Assembly: GCF_013376045.1 (NCBI RefSeq)
Contig: NZ_JABMJG010000003.1
Span: 620,001-684,000, forward strand
DNA from: Variovorax sp. SG517
Lineage (GTDB): Bacteria > Pseudomonadota > Gammaproteobacteria > Burkholderiales > Burkholderiaceae_C
Length of the DNA: 64,000 nt
Reading direction: 5' to 3'
The notes under the pieces were generated by a model that did not search any database, had not been told where the DNA came from, and worked only from the letters and a program-made list of their open reading frames with translations. The translations under genes and the position numbers were made by a program. Each line of letters starts with the position of its first letter. Within the stretch, counting starts at the first letter, position 1. Below, piece by piece: positions 51,637 to 60,784 of this stretch.

Positions 51637-52017
51637 TCAGACCTGCGGAATGCGCGCCGGAATCACGCCGGGGTCGTACCAGGTGATCGGCCGGATCTCG
51701 AATACGCCGCCCTCGAAGGCCAGCCGGTGCGCGGCGTGCGTGGCTTCCTCCACCGACTCGCACTCCACGACGTAGATGCCCATGAGCTGCTCCTTCGTCT
51801 CGGCGAAGGGGCCGTCGGTGACCAGCGGATGCAGGTCGCCCGCGCGGCGCACCGTGCTGGCCACGTTCGGCATCAGCCGCAGCACGGTGCCGAGCTTGCC
51901 CTGTCCCTGGAAGTCCTCGCGCAGGTCGGTGTGGCGCTCGAGCATCTCCTCTTCGACGCCGGGCTCCCAGGAGGCCACCGTCGATTCGGAGCCGTAGATG
52001 AGGATGGAATAGAGCAT
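51637..52017 (-). CDS. YCII-family protein with DGPF motif
   Basis: 126 residues, one YCII/YciI domain. The DGPF motif (68-71) in LVTDGPFAETKEQLMGIYVVE marks the subfamily that is genomically linked to ECF42 sigma factors, exactly as here: the sigma gene lies 47 bp upstream on the same strand. The catalytic role of the family is not established. The ATG at 52017 starts the domain; a much longer open frame upstream in the same direction does not resemble a protein. Confidence 0.92.
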   Translation of the reverse strand: MLYSILIYGSESTVASWEPGVEEEMLERHTDLREDFQGQGKLGTVLRLMPNVASTVRRAGDLHPLVTDGPFAETKEQLMGIYVVECESVEEATHAAHRLAFEGGVFEIRPITWYDPGVIPARIPQV

Positions 52018-52064
52018 GGTCTTCCTTTTCTTTTCGTGGTTCGTGGCGGGCGGATTGGTTCGGG

Positions 52065-53312
52065 TCAGCCGGGCGTGCCGAGGCGGTCGAGCATCGTGCG
52101 GATGTGCGCGGCCTCGGCGGCGGTGCGGGCCATGCCAAGGGCGCGCGCGAATGCGGCGCGGGCTTCGTCGGCGCGCTCCAGCTGCATCAGCAGCGCGCCT
52201 CGCAGCCCGTGGAAGTGGAAGTAGCCGTCCAGCGCGCCGGCCAGCGGCTCGGTCAGCGCCAGCGCGGTTTGGGGCCCGTGCAGCTTGTGCACCGCCACCG
52301 CGCGGTTCAGCGTGACGACGGGCGAGGGCTGCAGCGCTTCGAGCGCGGCGTAGAGCCGGTCGATCTCGGCCCAGTCCGTGTCCTGGGCACGCGCGGCCTG
52401 CGCGTGGGTGGCGGCGATGGCGGCCTGCAGCTGGCAGGGGCCGGGCCTGCGCTGCCGCAGCGCGCCTTCGACCAGCGCCAGGCCCTCGTCGATGAGCGCG
52501 CGGTTCCAGCGCGCGCGGTCCTGGTCCTCGAGCAGCACGACCATGCCGCCGGCATCGAGCCGCGCGGCGGCGCGCGCATGCTGCAACAGGAGCAGGGCGA
52601 GCAGGCCCATCAGTTCGGGCTCGCCGGGGAACAGTTCGAGCAGCAGCCGCGCGAGGCGTATCGCCTCTTCGCACAGCGCGGCGCGCACATGCTCCTCGCC
52701 GCCGCTGGCCGAATAGCCTTCGTTGAAGAGCAGGTAGACCGTGGTGCCCACGGCTGCCAGCCGCTCGTCGCGCTCGCGCCGGCCCGGCGTGTCGAAGGGA
52801 ATGCCGGCCGTGGCCACGCGCTTCTTGGCGCGGGTGATGCGCTGCTCCATCGCGCTTTCGCCGACCAGGAAGGCGCGCGCGATCTCGCGCACCGACAGGC
52901 CCGAGACGATGCGCAGCGCCAGCGCGATCTGCTGCGTCAGCGGCAGCTCGGGGTGGCAGCAGACGAAGAGCAGGCGCAGCACGTCGTCGCGGTAGTGCGC
53001 CTGGTCGAGCTGTTCGACGAGCGCGGCTTCGGTGTCGTCCAGGTCGGAGATGAGCGCGTCGTCCTCGGGCAGCGGCTTGTGCTGGCCGCGCCGGCGCACC
53101 TCGTCGATCGCCGCGTTGCGCCCCACGAAGATCAGCCAGGCCAGCGGGTCGCGCGGCGGGCCGCTCTCGGGCCAGTGGCGCAGGGCGCGCAGGCTGGCTT
53201 CCTGGAAGGCTTCCTCGGCCATGTCGAGCTCGCGGAAGTAGCGAAGCAGCGCGGCCACCGCGCGCGGGCGCGAGGCGGTCAGCGTGGTGGCGATCCAGGC
53301 GGTGTCGGTCAT
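52065..53312 (-). CDS. ECF42-type RNA polymerase sigma factor with TPR-like C-terminal extension
   Basis: 415 residues, about twice the length of an ordinary ECF sigma factor. Region 2 is in the first ~80 residues (LDMAEEAFQEASLRALRHWPE) and region 4 near 110-165 (LPLTQQIALALRIVSGLSVREIARAFLVGESAMEQRITRAKKRV). The remaining ~240 residues form the helical TPR-like extension of ECF41/ECF42 groups (ALLLLQHARAAARLDAG, LQPSPVVTLNRAVAVHKLHGPQTAL). ECF42 factors lack a linked anti-sigma and are paired with YCII/DGPF proteins, as here. A TGTCGG-N17-CGTC promoter lies at 53352-53378, which matches the group's own target motif and suggests autoregulation. Confidence 0.93.
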   Translation of the reverse strand: MTDTAWIATTLTASRPRAVAALLRYFRELDMAEEAFQEASLRALRHWPESGPPRDPLAWLIFVGRNAAIDEVRRRGQHKPLPEDDALISDLDDTEAALVEQLDQAHYRDDVLRLLFVCCHPELPLTQQIALALRIVSGLSVREIARAFLVGESAMEQRITRAKKRVATAGIPFDTPGRRERDERLAAVGTTVYLLFNEGYSASGGEEHVRAALCEEAIRLARLLLELFPGEPELMGLLALLLLQHARAAARLDAGGMVVLLEDQDRARWNRALIDEGLALVEGALRQRRPGPCQLQAAIAATHAQAARAQDTDWAEIDRLYAALEALQPSPVVTLNRAVAVHKLHGPQTALALTEPLAGALDGYFHFHGLRGALLMQLERADEARAAFARALGMARTAAEAAHIRTMLDRLGTPG

Positions 53313-53351
53313 GCGGTGCGCTTGTTTGTCCTTCGTTCCTGCTCACCCAAG

Positions 53352-53378
53352 GACGGATGAGTATGCGTCGCGCCGACA
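53352..53378 (-). promoter_or_regulatory. ECF42-like promoter
   Basis: On the minus strand, TGTCGG (53378-53373), 17 bases, then CGTC (53355-53352), close to the TGTCGA / CGTC motif reported for ECF42 factors. It lies about 40 bp before the sigma gene's start. Confidence 0.5.
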
Positions 53379-53433
53379 CGCTCGGCAAAATCGGACGCAC
53401 TTTCCTCACCGAACAAGAAATGGAGCACTGCGA

Positions 53434-54906
53434 ATGACGCTGGCAATGAGCTGGAGCGAATGGGCCGACCACGACGGCATCGGCCTGGCCGAACGGGTGC
53501 GCAAGGGCGAGGTGACGGCGACGGAACTGGCCGCGCAGGCGGCTGCCGGCATCGCGAGGCTCGACCCTCAGCTCGACGCGGTCGTCGAGGTCTTCGACGA
53601 CGTGGTGGCCGATCCGCTCAAGGACGGCATGAACCCCGAAGGCGTTTTCGCCGGGCTGCCCTACCTGATGAAGGACCTGGGCCCCACGTTGAAGGGCCGC
53701 CTGCAGGAGTTCGGCTCGATGATGATGCAGGGCCACCGACCGGCGGCTGACAGCTTCCTCACGCAGCAATTGCGCAAGGCGGGGCTCAACATCGTGGGCC
53801 GCAGCACGACGCCGGAGTTCGGCGTGTGCAGCTCGGCGGAGAACGCCTTCCATGTCACGCGCAACCCGTGGGACCTCGAATACACCACCTGCGGCTCCTC
53901 GGCCGGCACGGCGGCGATCGTGGCCGCCGGCGTGCTGCCGCTGTCGCATGCCACCGACGGCGGTGGCTCCATCCGCATTCCGGCGGGCGTGAACGGCAAC
54001 ATCGGGCTGAAGGTGTCGCGCGGCGTGTTCTCGCTGGCGCCGGGGCTGTCGGATCTTTCGGGGCTGGTGTCGATCCAGGGCTGCCACAGCCGCACCGTGC
54101 GCGACACGGCCGCCTTCGTCGACCACTGCCGCGGCGGCGCGCCCGGCGAGTTCATGCCCTTCTGGTCGCCGGCCGAGCCGTACAGCGAGCTCATCAAGCG
54201 CGATCCGGGGCGGCTGCGCATCGCGCTGTCGCACGAGTGGGGCGACTTTCGCGCCACGCCGCATTTCGTGGCCGAGCTGGAGCGCACGGGCAGGTTCCTC
54301 GAAGAGCTGGGCCACCATGTCGAATGGGCGCTGCCGGAGGTGGACTTCCGCACCGCCTTCGACGCCCAGACCACCTGCTACATCAGCAACTTCGCGCAGG
54401 TCATCGACGGCCACCTGCACCGGCTGGGCCTGGAGCGCCCGCCGGCCGAGCTGCTGGAGCCGATCAACATCAAGATCTGGGAAGCCGGGCTGCACACCTC
54501 GTACACCGAGCGCGCGAAGATGCAGGCGGTGTTCAACACCACCTCGCGCGCCTTCGGCGATTTCTTCCAGCGCTGGGACATCATCCTCACACCGATCACC
54601 GCGCTGCCCACGCCCAAGGTGGGCACCAGCGAATACCTCACGACCAGCACGAACCCCTCGGTATACGACTGGTTCGCCAACCTCTGGCAGAACTTCGCCT
54701 ACACGCCGCTGGCCAACCTGTGCGGCATGCCGGGCATCTCGCTGCCGATGGCCGAGCAGGAAAACGGCCTGCCGCTGGGCATCCAGGCGCAGGCGGCTCA
54801 GGCGAACGACGGGCTGCTGCTGCAGCTGGCCGCTCAGATCGAGCGGGCGCTGGGCGGCAAGTGGAACGCGGGGCGCCGGCCGGGCGTGCACGTCACGCAG
54901 GCGTGA
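53434..54906 (+). CDS. Amidase-signature family hydrolase
   Basis: 490 residues of the amidase signature family. The Ser-cisSer-Lys triad is intact: Lys80 in PYLMKDLG, cis-Ser155 in CGSSAGTAA and nucleophile Ser179 in DGGGSIRIPAGV. Family members hydrolyse a range of amides, including 6-aminohexanoate-cyclic-dimer hydrolases, which this resembles in the DGGGSIRIPA and NLCGMPGISLPM segments. There is no signal peptide. The ATG at 53434 is chosen; the further open frame overlaps the divergent sigma factor's promoter. Convergent with the alpha/beta hydrolase gene. Confidence 0.9.
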   Translation: MTLAMSWSEWADHDGIGLAERVRKGEVTATELAAQAAAGIARLDPQLDAVVEVFDDVVADPLKDGMNPEGVFAGLPYLMKDLGPTLKGRLQEFGSMMMQGHRPAADSFLTQQLRKAGLNIVGRSTTPEFGVCSSAENAFHVTRNPWDLEYTTCGSSAGTAAIVAAGVLPLSHATDGGGSIRIPAGVNGNIGLKVSRGVFSLAPGLSDLSGLVSIQGCHSRTVRDTAAFVDHCRGGAPGEFMPFWSPAEPYSELIKRDPGRLRIALSHEWGDFRATPHFVAELERTGRFLEELGHHVEWALPEVDFRTAFDAQTTCYISNFAQVIDGHLHRLGLERPPAELLEPINIKIWEAGLHTSYTERAKMQAVFNTTSRAFGDFFQRWDIILTPITALPTPKVGTSEYLTTSTNPSVYDWFANLWQNFAYTPLANLCGMPGISLPMAEQENGLPLGIQAQAAQANDGLLLQLAAQIERALGGKWNAGRRPGVHVTQA

Positions 54907-54927
54907 CGGGGGCCGTCGGCTGGTGGC

Positions 54928-55728
54928 TCAGAGCAGGTTGCGCAGCGCGGCCTCGATGGCCGCCGCGGTGGCCAGCGGCTTTTCCATGGGGAAGAGGTGC
55001 GTGCCGTCCAGCATGGCGATGCGACCCTTGGTGACTTGCTGCGTCATCGCCATGCCCACGCGCTTCATCTCGGCCGACTGGCGCCCGCCGATGAAGGCGG
55101 CCTTGCACTTGAGCGGGTGCGCGCGCAGCAGGGCGCCCAGGTTGTGGGGCAGGGTGTTGTAGATGGCGGTTTCGACGTCGCGGTCGAAGCTCAGCGCGCG
55201 AGCATCGTCGGCATCGAAGGTGCCGTGGTCGATGTAGTCGTGCAGCACCTGCTCGTCCCACTTCGCGAAGGCCTTCTTGCTGCGGAAGTGCTCGAACACG
55301 GCCTCGCGGTGTTCCCAGCTGTTCCTGCGCTTGCGGCTGATGGCGCCGGGCGACACGCTCTTCATGAGCGGCGTGCGCTTGACCACGTTGAGCGTGTTCG
55401 CGCGCCAGCCGCCGAGGATGGGCGAGTCGATCAGCAGCACGCCGCGCGCCAGTTCGGGGTGCAGCGCGGCGCACATGAGGCTCAGGAAGCCGCCGAGCGA
55501 ATGGCCGATGAGGAATACCGGGCCGCCGGCGCGCTCGGCGCGTGGCTTGGCGAAGTCGGCCAGCTGCTGCACCAGGTGCGGCCAGTTGTCGGTGACGGGG
55601 TACTTCGGGTCGTGCCCGAATTTCTCGATGGCGTCGACCTCGAAGCCGCGGTTGCGCAGGCTGTCGAGGACGACTCGGTAGGTGCTCGCGGGAAAGCTGT
55701 TGCCGTGCGAGAAGACGACGGGCGGCAC
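54928..55728 (-). CDS. Alpha/beta hydrolase
   Basis: 266 residues of the alpha/beta-hydrolase fold. The nucleophile elbow is LIGHSLGGFLSL (Ser77), the acid is likely in the VLLIDSPILGG or later helix region, and the base histidine is in DGTHLFPMEKP. The N-terminal oxyanion strand is PPVVFSHGNSFPA. The substrate is unknown; esters or lactones are possible. It starts 4 bp after the anbu stop on the same strand, so a mutS-anbu-hydrolase transcript is likely. Confidence 0.88.
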   Translation of the reverse strand: MPPVVFSHGNSFPASTYRVVLDSLRNRGFEVDAIEKFGHDPKYPVTDNWPHLVQQLADFAKPRAERAGGPVFLIGHSLGGFLSLMCAALHPELARGVLLIDSPILGGWRANTLNVVKRTPLMKSVSPGAISRKRRNSWEHREAVFEHFRSKKAFAKWDEQVLHDYIDHGTFDADDARALSFDRDVETAIYNTLPHNLGALLRAHPLKCKAAFIGGRQSAEMKRVGMAMTQQVTKGRIAMLDGTHLFPMEKPLATAAAIEAALRNLL

Positions 55729-55732
55729 TGGA

Positions 55733-56572
55733 TTAGATGAGCTTTTCGTCGGGGGTCGAGATCTTGCGCAGCGGGCTGTGGCGCGTGGCCGGCATCTTCA
55801 GGGGATGCTCGGTCTGGGCGTCGTCCCACACCGGGTCCTCGATGCTGTCGAACACCTCGCGCAGCTTCTGGCCCCAGCTGTTGTGCACCATGCGGTAGTA
55901 GGGGTTGTCGGCGTCGATGCAGATCACGCGGTCGGTTTCGAGCTTGTTGGCCTCGTACACCACCAGGTCGAGCGGCAGGCCGACCGACAGGTTCGACTTC
56001 ATGGTCGAGTCCATCGACACCAGCGCGCACTTGGCTGCTTCGTCCAGCGGGGTCTCGGGGGTGAGCACGCGGTCGAGCACCGGCTTGCCGTATTTCGACT
56101 CGCCGACCTGGAAGTAGGGCGTCTCGGTGGTGGCCTCGATGAAGTTGCCGGCCGCGTAGACCAGGAAGAGGCGCATTCCCTCGCCCTTGACCTGCCCGCC
56201 GAAGATGAAGGAGACGTTGAAGTCGAGGCCCGCATGCTTGAGCGCCTCGGCATCGCGGTCGTACACGTGGCGCACCGCCGAGCCCAGCACGCGGGCGGCG
56301 TCGAACATGCTCTTGGCGTTCCAGATGGTGATGGGCGCGCCCTGGCTGCCGTCCTCGCGGGTTTCGCGCAGCTCCTCGATCTGGAGGATTTCGCGCACCG
56401 ACTGAGAGATGCTCAGGTTGCCCGACGACAGCAGCACCATGACGCGGTCGCCCGGCTGCTCGTAGACGATCATCTTGCGGAAAGTGCTGATGTGGTCCAC
56501 GCCCGCGTTGGTGCGCGAGTCGGACAGGAACACCAGTCCGGCGTTGAGTTTGATGCCTACGCAGTAAGTCAT
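55733..56572 (-). CDS. Anbu proteasome-like protease
   Basis: 279 residues from ATG 56572, which gives the family's typical opening MTYCVGIKLNAGLVFLSDSRTNAGVD, where the second-position threonine is the proposed N-terminal nucleophile after methionine removal. Anbu is a bacterial relative of the 20S proteasome/HslV that forms a helical or ring assembly. An in-frame ATG 18 codons upstream exists but would block this threonine and overlap mutS. Anbu is normally grouped with transglutaminase-like and ATP-grasp-like genes; none is present here, so this is a solitary copy between mutS and a hydrolase. Confidence 0.9.
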   Translation of the reverse strand: MTYCVGIKLNAGLVFLSDSRTNAGVDHISTFRKMIVYEQPGDRVMVLLSSGNLSISQSVREILQIEELRETREDGSQGAPITIWNAKSMFDAARVLGSAVRHVYDRDAEALKHAGLDFNVSFIFGGQVKGEGMRLFLVYAAGNFIEATTETPYFQVGESKYGKPVLDRVLTPETPLDEAAKCALVSMDSTMKSNLSVGLPLDLVVYEANKLETDRVICIDADNPYYRMVHNSWGQKLREVFDSIEDPVWDDAQTEHPLKMPATRHSPLRKISTPDEKLI

Positions 56573-56606
56573 GGGTTCAGGTTCATCTGGCATGAACTGT
56601 GCCAGG

Positions 56607-59261
56607 TCATGCGGCGCCGAGTTCACGTTTGTTCAGTTTCTGGAGGGCATACAAGGCATCGAGCGCCTCGCGCGGGCTCATCGTGTCGGGGTCGAGCGCG
56701 GCCAGCGCGGATTCTACGGCGCTGGCCATGGGTGTTTCGGCCACCGGGGGCGGTGCGAACAGGTCGACCTGTGCACGAGTTTGCGCATGCTGCGATTCAA
56801 GCGCCTCCAGCGCCTGCCGCGCATGGTTGACCACCGCCGCGGGCATGCCCGCCAGCCGCGCCACCTGGATGCCGTAGCTCTTGCTGGCTGGGCCGGGCTG
56901 CATTTCGTGCAGGAAGACGATGTCGCGGCCCGCCTCGGTGGCGCTCACGTGCATGTTCACCGCGCCGTGGTGCGTGGCCGGGAACTCGGTCAGCTCGAAA
57001 TAGTGCGTGGCGAACAGCGTGAAGGCCTTGCTGCGGTCGTGCAGCTGCGCCGCGATGCCGGCGGCCAGCGCCAGGCCGTCGAAGGTGCTGGTGCCGCGGC
57101 CGATCTCGTCCATCAGCACCAGCGACTGCGCCGTGGCGCTGTGCAGGATCTGCGCCGCCTCCGTCATCTCGAGCATGAAGGTCGACTGCGCGTTGGCCAG
57201 GTCGTCCGCCGCGCCGATGCGGGTGTGAATGGCGTCGATGGGCCCGAGCCGGCAGGCGGCGGCCGGCACGTGCGAGCCGATGGAAGCCAGCAGCACGATG
57301 ATCGCCACCTGCCGCATGTACGTCGATTTACCGCCCATGTTGGGGCCGGTGATGACCTGCATGCGCTGCTGCGGCCCGAGCTGCGTGTCGTTGGCGATGA
57401 AGCCGCCTGACGACTTCTCGGCCAGCCGCGCCTCCACCACCGGGTGGCGGCCCTGCTGGATCTCGATGCAGGGATGCGACACGAAGCTGGGCGCGCGCCA
57501 GTGCAGCGTGTGCGAGCGCTCGGCCAGCGCGCACAGTGCGTCGAGCGTGGCGAGGCCGCCGGCCAGCTGCGTGAGCGCTGGCACCGAGGGCTGCAGCGCG
57601 TCGAGCAGCTGCTCGTAGAGCCACTTCTCGCGGGCCAGGGCGCGGTCCTGTGCGCTCAGGGCCTTGTCCTCGAAGGCCTTCAGCTCGGGCGTGATGAAGC
57701 GCTCGGCGTTCTTCAGCGTCTGGCGGCGGCGGTAGTTGTCGGGCACCTTCGACAGCGCGCTCTGCGTCACCTCGATGTAGAAGCCGTGCACCCGGTTGAA
57801 CTGCACCCGCAGGTTGCTGATGCCGGTGCGCTCGCGCTCGCTGATTTCGAGCTTGAGCAGGAAGTCGTCGCAGTTCTCGCTGATGGCGCGCAGTTCGTCG
57901 AGTTCTGCGTCGTGGCCGGTGGCGATCACGCCGCCGTCGCGCACCAGCGCGGACGGATCGGGCTTGATGGCGCTGACCAGCAGGTCCGCGCAGCCCGGGG
58001 GCGGCGCGAGCCGCTCGGCGATCTGGCCCAGCAGCGCGGACGAACCCGGCAGCAGCGGCGCGAGCTGTTCCGCCTTCGCGAGCGCGAGCCGCAGCGCCAG
58101 CAGTTCGCGCGGACGCACCTGGCGCAGCGCGATGCGCGCGGCGATGCGCTCGACGTCGCTGGTGTTCTTGAGCTGTTCGCGCAGCGTGCGCCAGGGCGCG
58201 GCCGTGGCGCCGAGCACGGTGGCCTGCAGCGCGCCGATGGCTTCGAGCCGACCCTGCGCCTCGGAGCGGTCGCGCCGCGGCGAGAGCAGCCAGCGCTTCA
58301 GCAGGCGGCTGCCCATGCCGGTCATGCAGGTGTCGAGCAGCGAGAACATGGTGGGCGAGTCTTCGCCGCGCAGCGTCTGCACCAGTTCGAGGTTGCGCCG
58401 CGTGGTGGGCGGCAGCTCGATCAGGTCGCCGTCGCGCTCCACCGACAGGCGCTGCACGTGCGAGAGCGCGCGGCCCTGTGTGTGCTCGGCATAGCCCAGC
58501 AGCGCGGCGGCCGCGGCATGCGCGTTGGGGAGAGCATCGGCGTTCCAGGCGGCAAGGCTGTTGCTGCCCATCTGCTCGGCCAGCTTGCGCTCGCCCAGGC
58601 CGCCGTCGAACTGCCATGCCGGGCGCACCGACAGCGTGAAGGGCGTGGCGGCGCGCGCGGCCTTCAGGCGCTGCTCGAAGGCGGGCGTCACCTCGGCGCT
58701 GTAGAGCAGTTCGCTCGGGCCGATGCGGGCGATCCAGGCTTCGAGCGCGTCGGAAGGGCACTCGGCCAGCCGCAGCTCCGCGCCGGTCACGCTGAGCCAG
58801 GCCAGGCCGCAGAAGTTGCGCGCGCCCGCATGCACGGCCAGAAGCAGCGAATCGGCCTTGTCGTTGAGGAGCTCCGAATCGGTCAGCGTGCCGGGCGTGA
58901 CCACGCGCACCACCTTGCGCTCGACCGGCCCCTTGGCCGCGCCGACTTCGCCCACCTGCTCGCAGATGGCGACCGATTCGCCCAGCTTGATGAGGCGGGC
59001 CAGGTAGGTGTCGACCGAGTGGAAGGGCACACCGCACATCACCACCGGCTGGCCGGCCGACTGGCCGCGCTGGGTGAGCGTGATGTCGAGCAGGCGCGCG
59101 GCCTTCTCGGCGTCGGCCCAGAAGAGTTCGTAGAAATCGCCCATCCGGTAGAACAGCAGGGTGTCCGGATGGTCGGCTTTCAGGCCCAGGTACTGGGCCA
59201 TCATTGGCGTGTGCCCAGAGAGGTCTGTCTTGTTCATTTCAGTCAGTGGCTTGCGATCCAT
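56607..59261 (-). CDS. mutS: DNA mismatch repair protein MutS
   Basis: 884 residues. The mismatch-stacking motif is Phe-x-Glu at FYELF (Phe43, Glu45). The ABC ATPase has Walker [17 protein letters not shown] (about 635-650), the signature [17 protein letters not shown] and the following [14 protein letters not shown]. It binds base mismatches and starts methyl-independent or MutH-independent repair with MutL. Length is normal. GGAG lies nine bases before ATG 59261. It is followed after 34 bp by anbu on the same strand. MutS is a housekeeping gene and gives a phylogenetic anchor for the window. Confidence 0.97.
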   Translation of the reverse strand: MDRKPLTEMNKTDLSGHTPMMAQYLGLKADHPDTLLFYRMGDFYELFWADAEKAARLLDITLTQRGQSAGQPVVMCGVPFHSVDTYLARLIKLGESVAICEQVGEVGAAKGPVERKVVRVVTPGTLTDSELLNDKADSLLLAVHAGARNFCGLAWLSVTGAELRLAECPSDALEAWIARIGPSELLYSAEVTPAFEQRLKAARAATPFTLSVRPAWQFDGGLGERKLAEQMGSNSLAAWNADALPNAHAAAAALLGYAEHTQGRALSHVQRLSVERDGDLIELPPTTRRNLELVQTLRGEDSPTMFSLLDTCMTGMGSRLLKRWLLSPRRDRSEAQGRLEAIGALQATVLGATAAPWRTLREQLKNTSDVERIAARIALRQVRPRELLALRLALAKAEQLAPLLPGSSALLGQIAERLAPPPGCADLLVSAIKPDPSALVRDGGVIATGHDAELDELRAISENCDDFLLKLEISERERTGISNLRVQFNRVHGFYIEVTQSALSKVPDNYRRRQTLKNAERFITPELKAFEDKALSAQDRALAREKWLYEQLLDALQPSVPALTQLAGGLATLDALCALAERSHTLHWRAPSFVSHPCIEIQQGRHPVVEARLAEKSSGGFIANDTQLGPQQRMQVITGPNMGGKSTYMRQVAIIVLLASIGSHVPAAACRLGPIDAIHTRIGAADDLANAQSTFMLEMTEAAQILHSATAQSLVLMDEIGRGTSTFDGLALAAGIAAQLHDRSKAFTLFATHYFELTEFPATHHGAVNMHVSATEAGRDIVFLHEMQPGPASKSYGIQVARLAGMPAAVVNHARQALEALESQHAQTRAQVDLFAPPPVAETPMASAVESALAALDPDTMSPREALDALYALQKLNKRELGAA

Positions 59262-59321
59262 GCCGCCGGGCTCCGGGGCAGGTTGGGGACATTCGTAGGC
59301 ATTCTCCGCGCGGCGCTCCGT

Positions 59322-59546
59322 TCAGCCGGCCCGGTGGCCGCGCTCGAGCGGCCACTGCCTCGTCTTGAGCATGAAAAGCTCGAAGAGGCCGGGCGCCATC
59401 GAGCGGTCGCCGGCCTCCCACTGCTGCCATCCGCGCAGCGAGGCCTGCACCGTCTGCGCGGCCTCGGTCTGCGTGAGGCCAACAGCCATGCGGGCGTCGC
59501 GGACGGCGGCGGGCGAGGGGCTGGAGGGCTTGTTCGGGGAGGGCAT
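59322..59546 (-). CDS. Small XRE-like helix-turn-helix protein
   Basis: About 74 residues from ATG 59546 (an alternative ATG at 59597 adds 17). The central part, VRDARMAVGLTQTEAAQTVQASLRGWQQWEAG, is a helix-turn-helix of the XRE/cro kind, and the C-terminus (DRSMAPGLFELFMLKTRQWPL) resembles short DNA-binding proteins found beside toxins or in plasmid maintenance. No partner is adjacent. The stop is 60 bp before mutS. A weak ribosome site makes the exact start uncertain. Confidence 0.65.
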   Translation of the reverse strand: MPSPNKPSSPSPAAVRDARMAVGLTQTEAAQTVQASLRGWQQWEAGDRSMAPGLFELFMLKTRQWPLERGHRAG

Positions 59547-59677
59547 GAAGGCATGGCGCATGGGGCCTGCGCGCACGGGTGAAAGTGCCGCGGGCATTCT
59601 ACGTTCAATGCGCGTATCGCCAGCCCGTGCGCCGCACCGGAACTGTCCAAGGCCGAAGCGGGATTCCGTCGGTGCGG

Positions 59678-59705
59678 TGATCTATAGAGCGCGGCTTTGC
59701 GTACG
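59678..59705 (+). promoter_or_regulatory. RpoE/ChrR-type promoter of the CFA-synthase operon
   Basis: TGATCT (59678-59683), an 18-base spacer, and TACG (59702-59705), about 30 bp before the methyltransferase start. Same form as the promoters of the sigma factor and of the amine oxidase. Confidence 0.55.
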
Positions 59706-59734
59706 ACGGAGTCAACCACCGCCGACCACCTGCC

Positions 59735-60784
59735 ATGCCAAGAGCCTCCAGCACCTCCGCCGCCATCCATTGGGTCGAACAGGGTCTGGTGCCCGATGCC
59801 GCCGTCCGGGTGGGCGTGCGCAGGCTGCTGCGGCAGCGGCTGGTCGAGCTCGACAGCGGCAACCCCGAGGCCGTGGCGCGCCATTCGCAGGCATTCTTCG
59901 AAGAGCTGCGCAATGCCCCGCTGGCCTTGCTGCCCGAGAAGGCCAACGAACAGCACTACGAACTGCCGGCCGAGTTCTTCGCCGCCGTGCTGGGGCCTCA
60001 CCGCAAGTACAGCTGCTGCTGGTGGCCCGAAGGGGTCGACACGCTGGAGCAGGCCGAGGCGGCCGCGCTGGCCGAGACCTGCGCCCGCGCCGGCCTGGCG
60101 GACGGGCAGCGCATCCTCGAGCTCGGCTGCGGCTGGGGTTCGCTGAGCCTGTGGATGGCCGAGCGCTTTCCGGGCTCGCGCATCACGGCGGTGTCCAACT
60201 CGCATTCGCAGCGCAAGTTCATCACCGCCGAGGCGGCGGCGCGCGGCCTGGGCAACCTGGAAGTGATCACCTGCGACTTCAACGACTTCGAGACGGCCGA
60301 GCGCTTCGACCGGGTGGTGTCGGTGGAAATGTTCGAGCATCTGCGCAACTGGCCGCGCGCCTTCTCGAACGTCGCGCGCTGGCTCGATCCGCAGGGGCGC
60401 TTCTTCATGCACGTGTTCGTCCACCGCGAGGCGCCGTACCCCTTCGAGGTGCGCGATGCGAGCGACTGGATGAGCCGCTACTTCTTCTCGGGCGGCATGA
60501 TGCCCGGCGACGACCTCGCCCTGCGCTGCCAGGACGACCTGCGCCTGCTGAACCAGTGGCGCTGGAACGGCCGCCACTACGCGAAGACCTCCGCCGCCTG
60601 GCTGTCGCGCATGGACGCCCGGCGCGACGAGCTCATGCCGCTCTTGGTTTCCGTCTACGGAGAGAGCGACGCGCCGATCTGGTGGACGCGCTGGCGCCTT
60701 TTCTTCATCTCGGTGGAAGAGCTGTTCGGCTATGCCGAGGGCGGCCAGTGGTGGGTCGCCCACTACCTGTTCGAGAAGCGCTGA
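59735..60784 (+). CDS. Cyclopropane-fatty-acid synthase-like SAM methyltransferase
   Basis: 349 residues of the class I SAM-dependent CFA/mycolic-acid methyltransferase family. The SAM-binding loop is QRILELGCGWGSLSLWMAE and the following helix has SRITAVSNSHSQRKFI, where CFA synthases carry this NSxxQ pattern. Cysteines and the bicarbonate-site residues of classical CFA synthase are only partly present, and the protein is shorter than E. coli CFA (382). In Rhodobacter-type singlet-oxygen responses a CFA homologue belongs to the RpoE regulon; the TGATCT-N18-TACG promoter upstream supports the same here. It overlaps the next gene by one base. Confidence 0.88.
   Translation: MPRASSTSAAIHWVEQGLVPDAAVRVGVRRLLRQRLVELDSGNPEAVARHSQAFFEELRNAPLALLPEKANEQHYELPAEFFAAVLGPHRKYSCCWWPEGVDTLEQAEAAALAETCARAGLADGQRILELGCGWGSLSLWMAERFPGSRITAVSNSHSQRKFITAEAAARGLGNLEVITCDFNDFETAERFDRVVSVEMFEHLRNWPRAFSNVARWLDPQGRFFMHVFVHREAPYPFEVRDASDWMSRYFFSGGMMPGDDLALRCQDDLRLLNQWRWNGRHYAKTSAAWLSRMDARRDELMPLLVSVYGESDAPIWWTRWRLFFISVEELFGYAEGGQWWVAHYLFEKR

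Noticed and set aside
51637..54891. Reverse open frame of ~1080 codons through the YCII, sigma and amidase genes
   Set aside because: Only the terminal 126 codons match a family (YCII); the rest is an arginine-rich shadow of the sigma factor and amidase genes.
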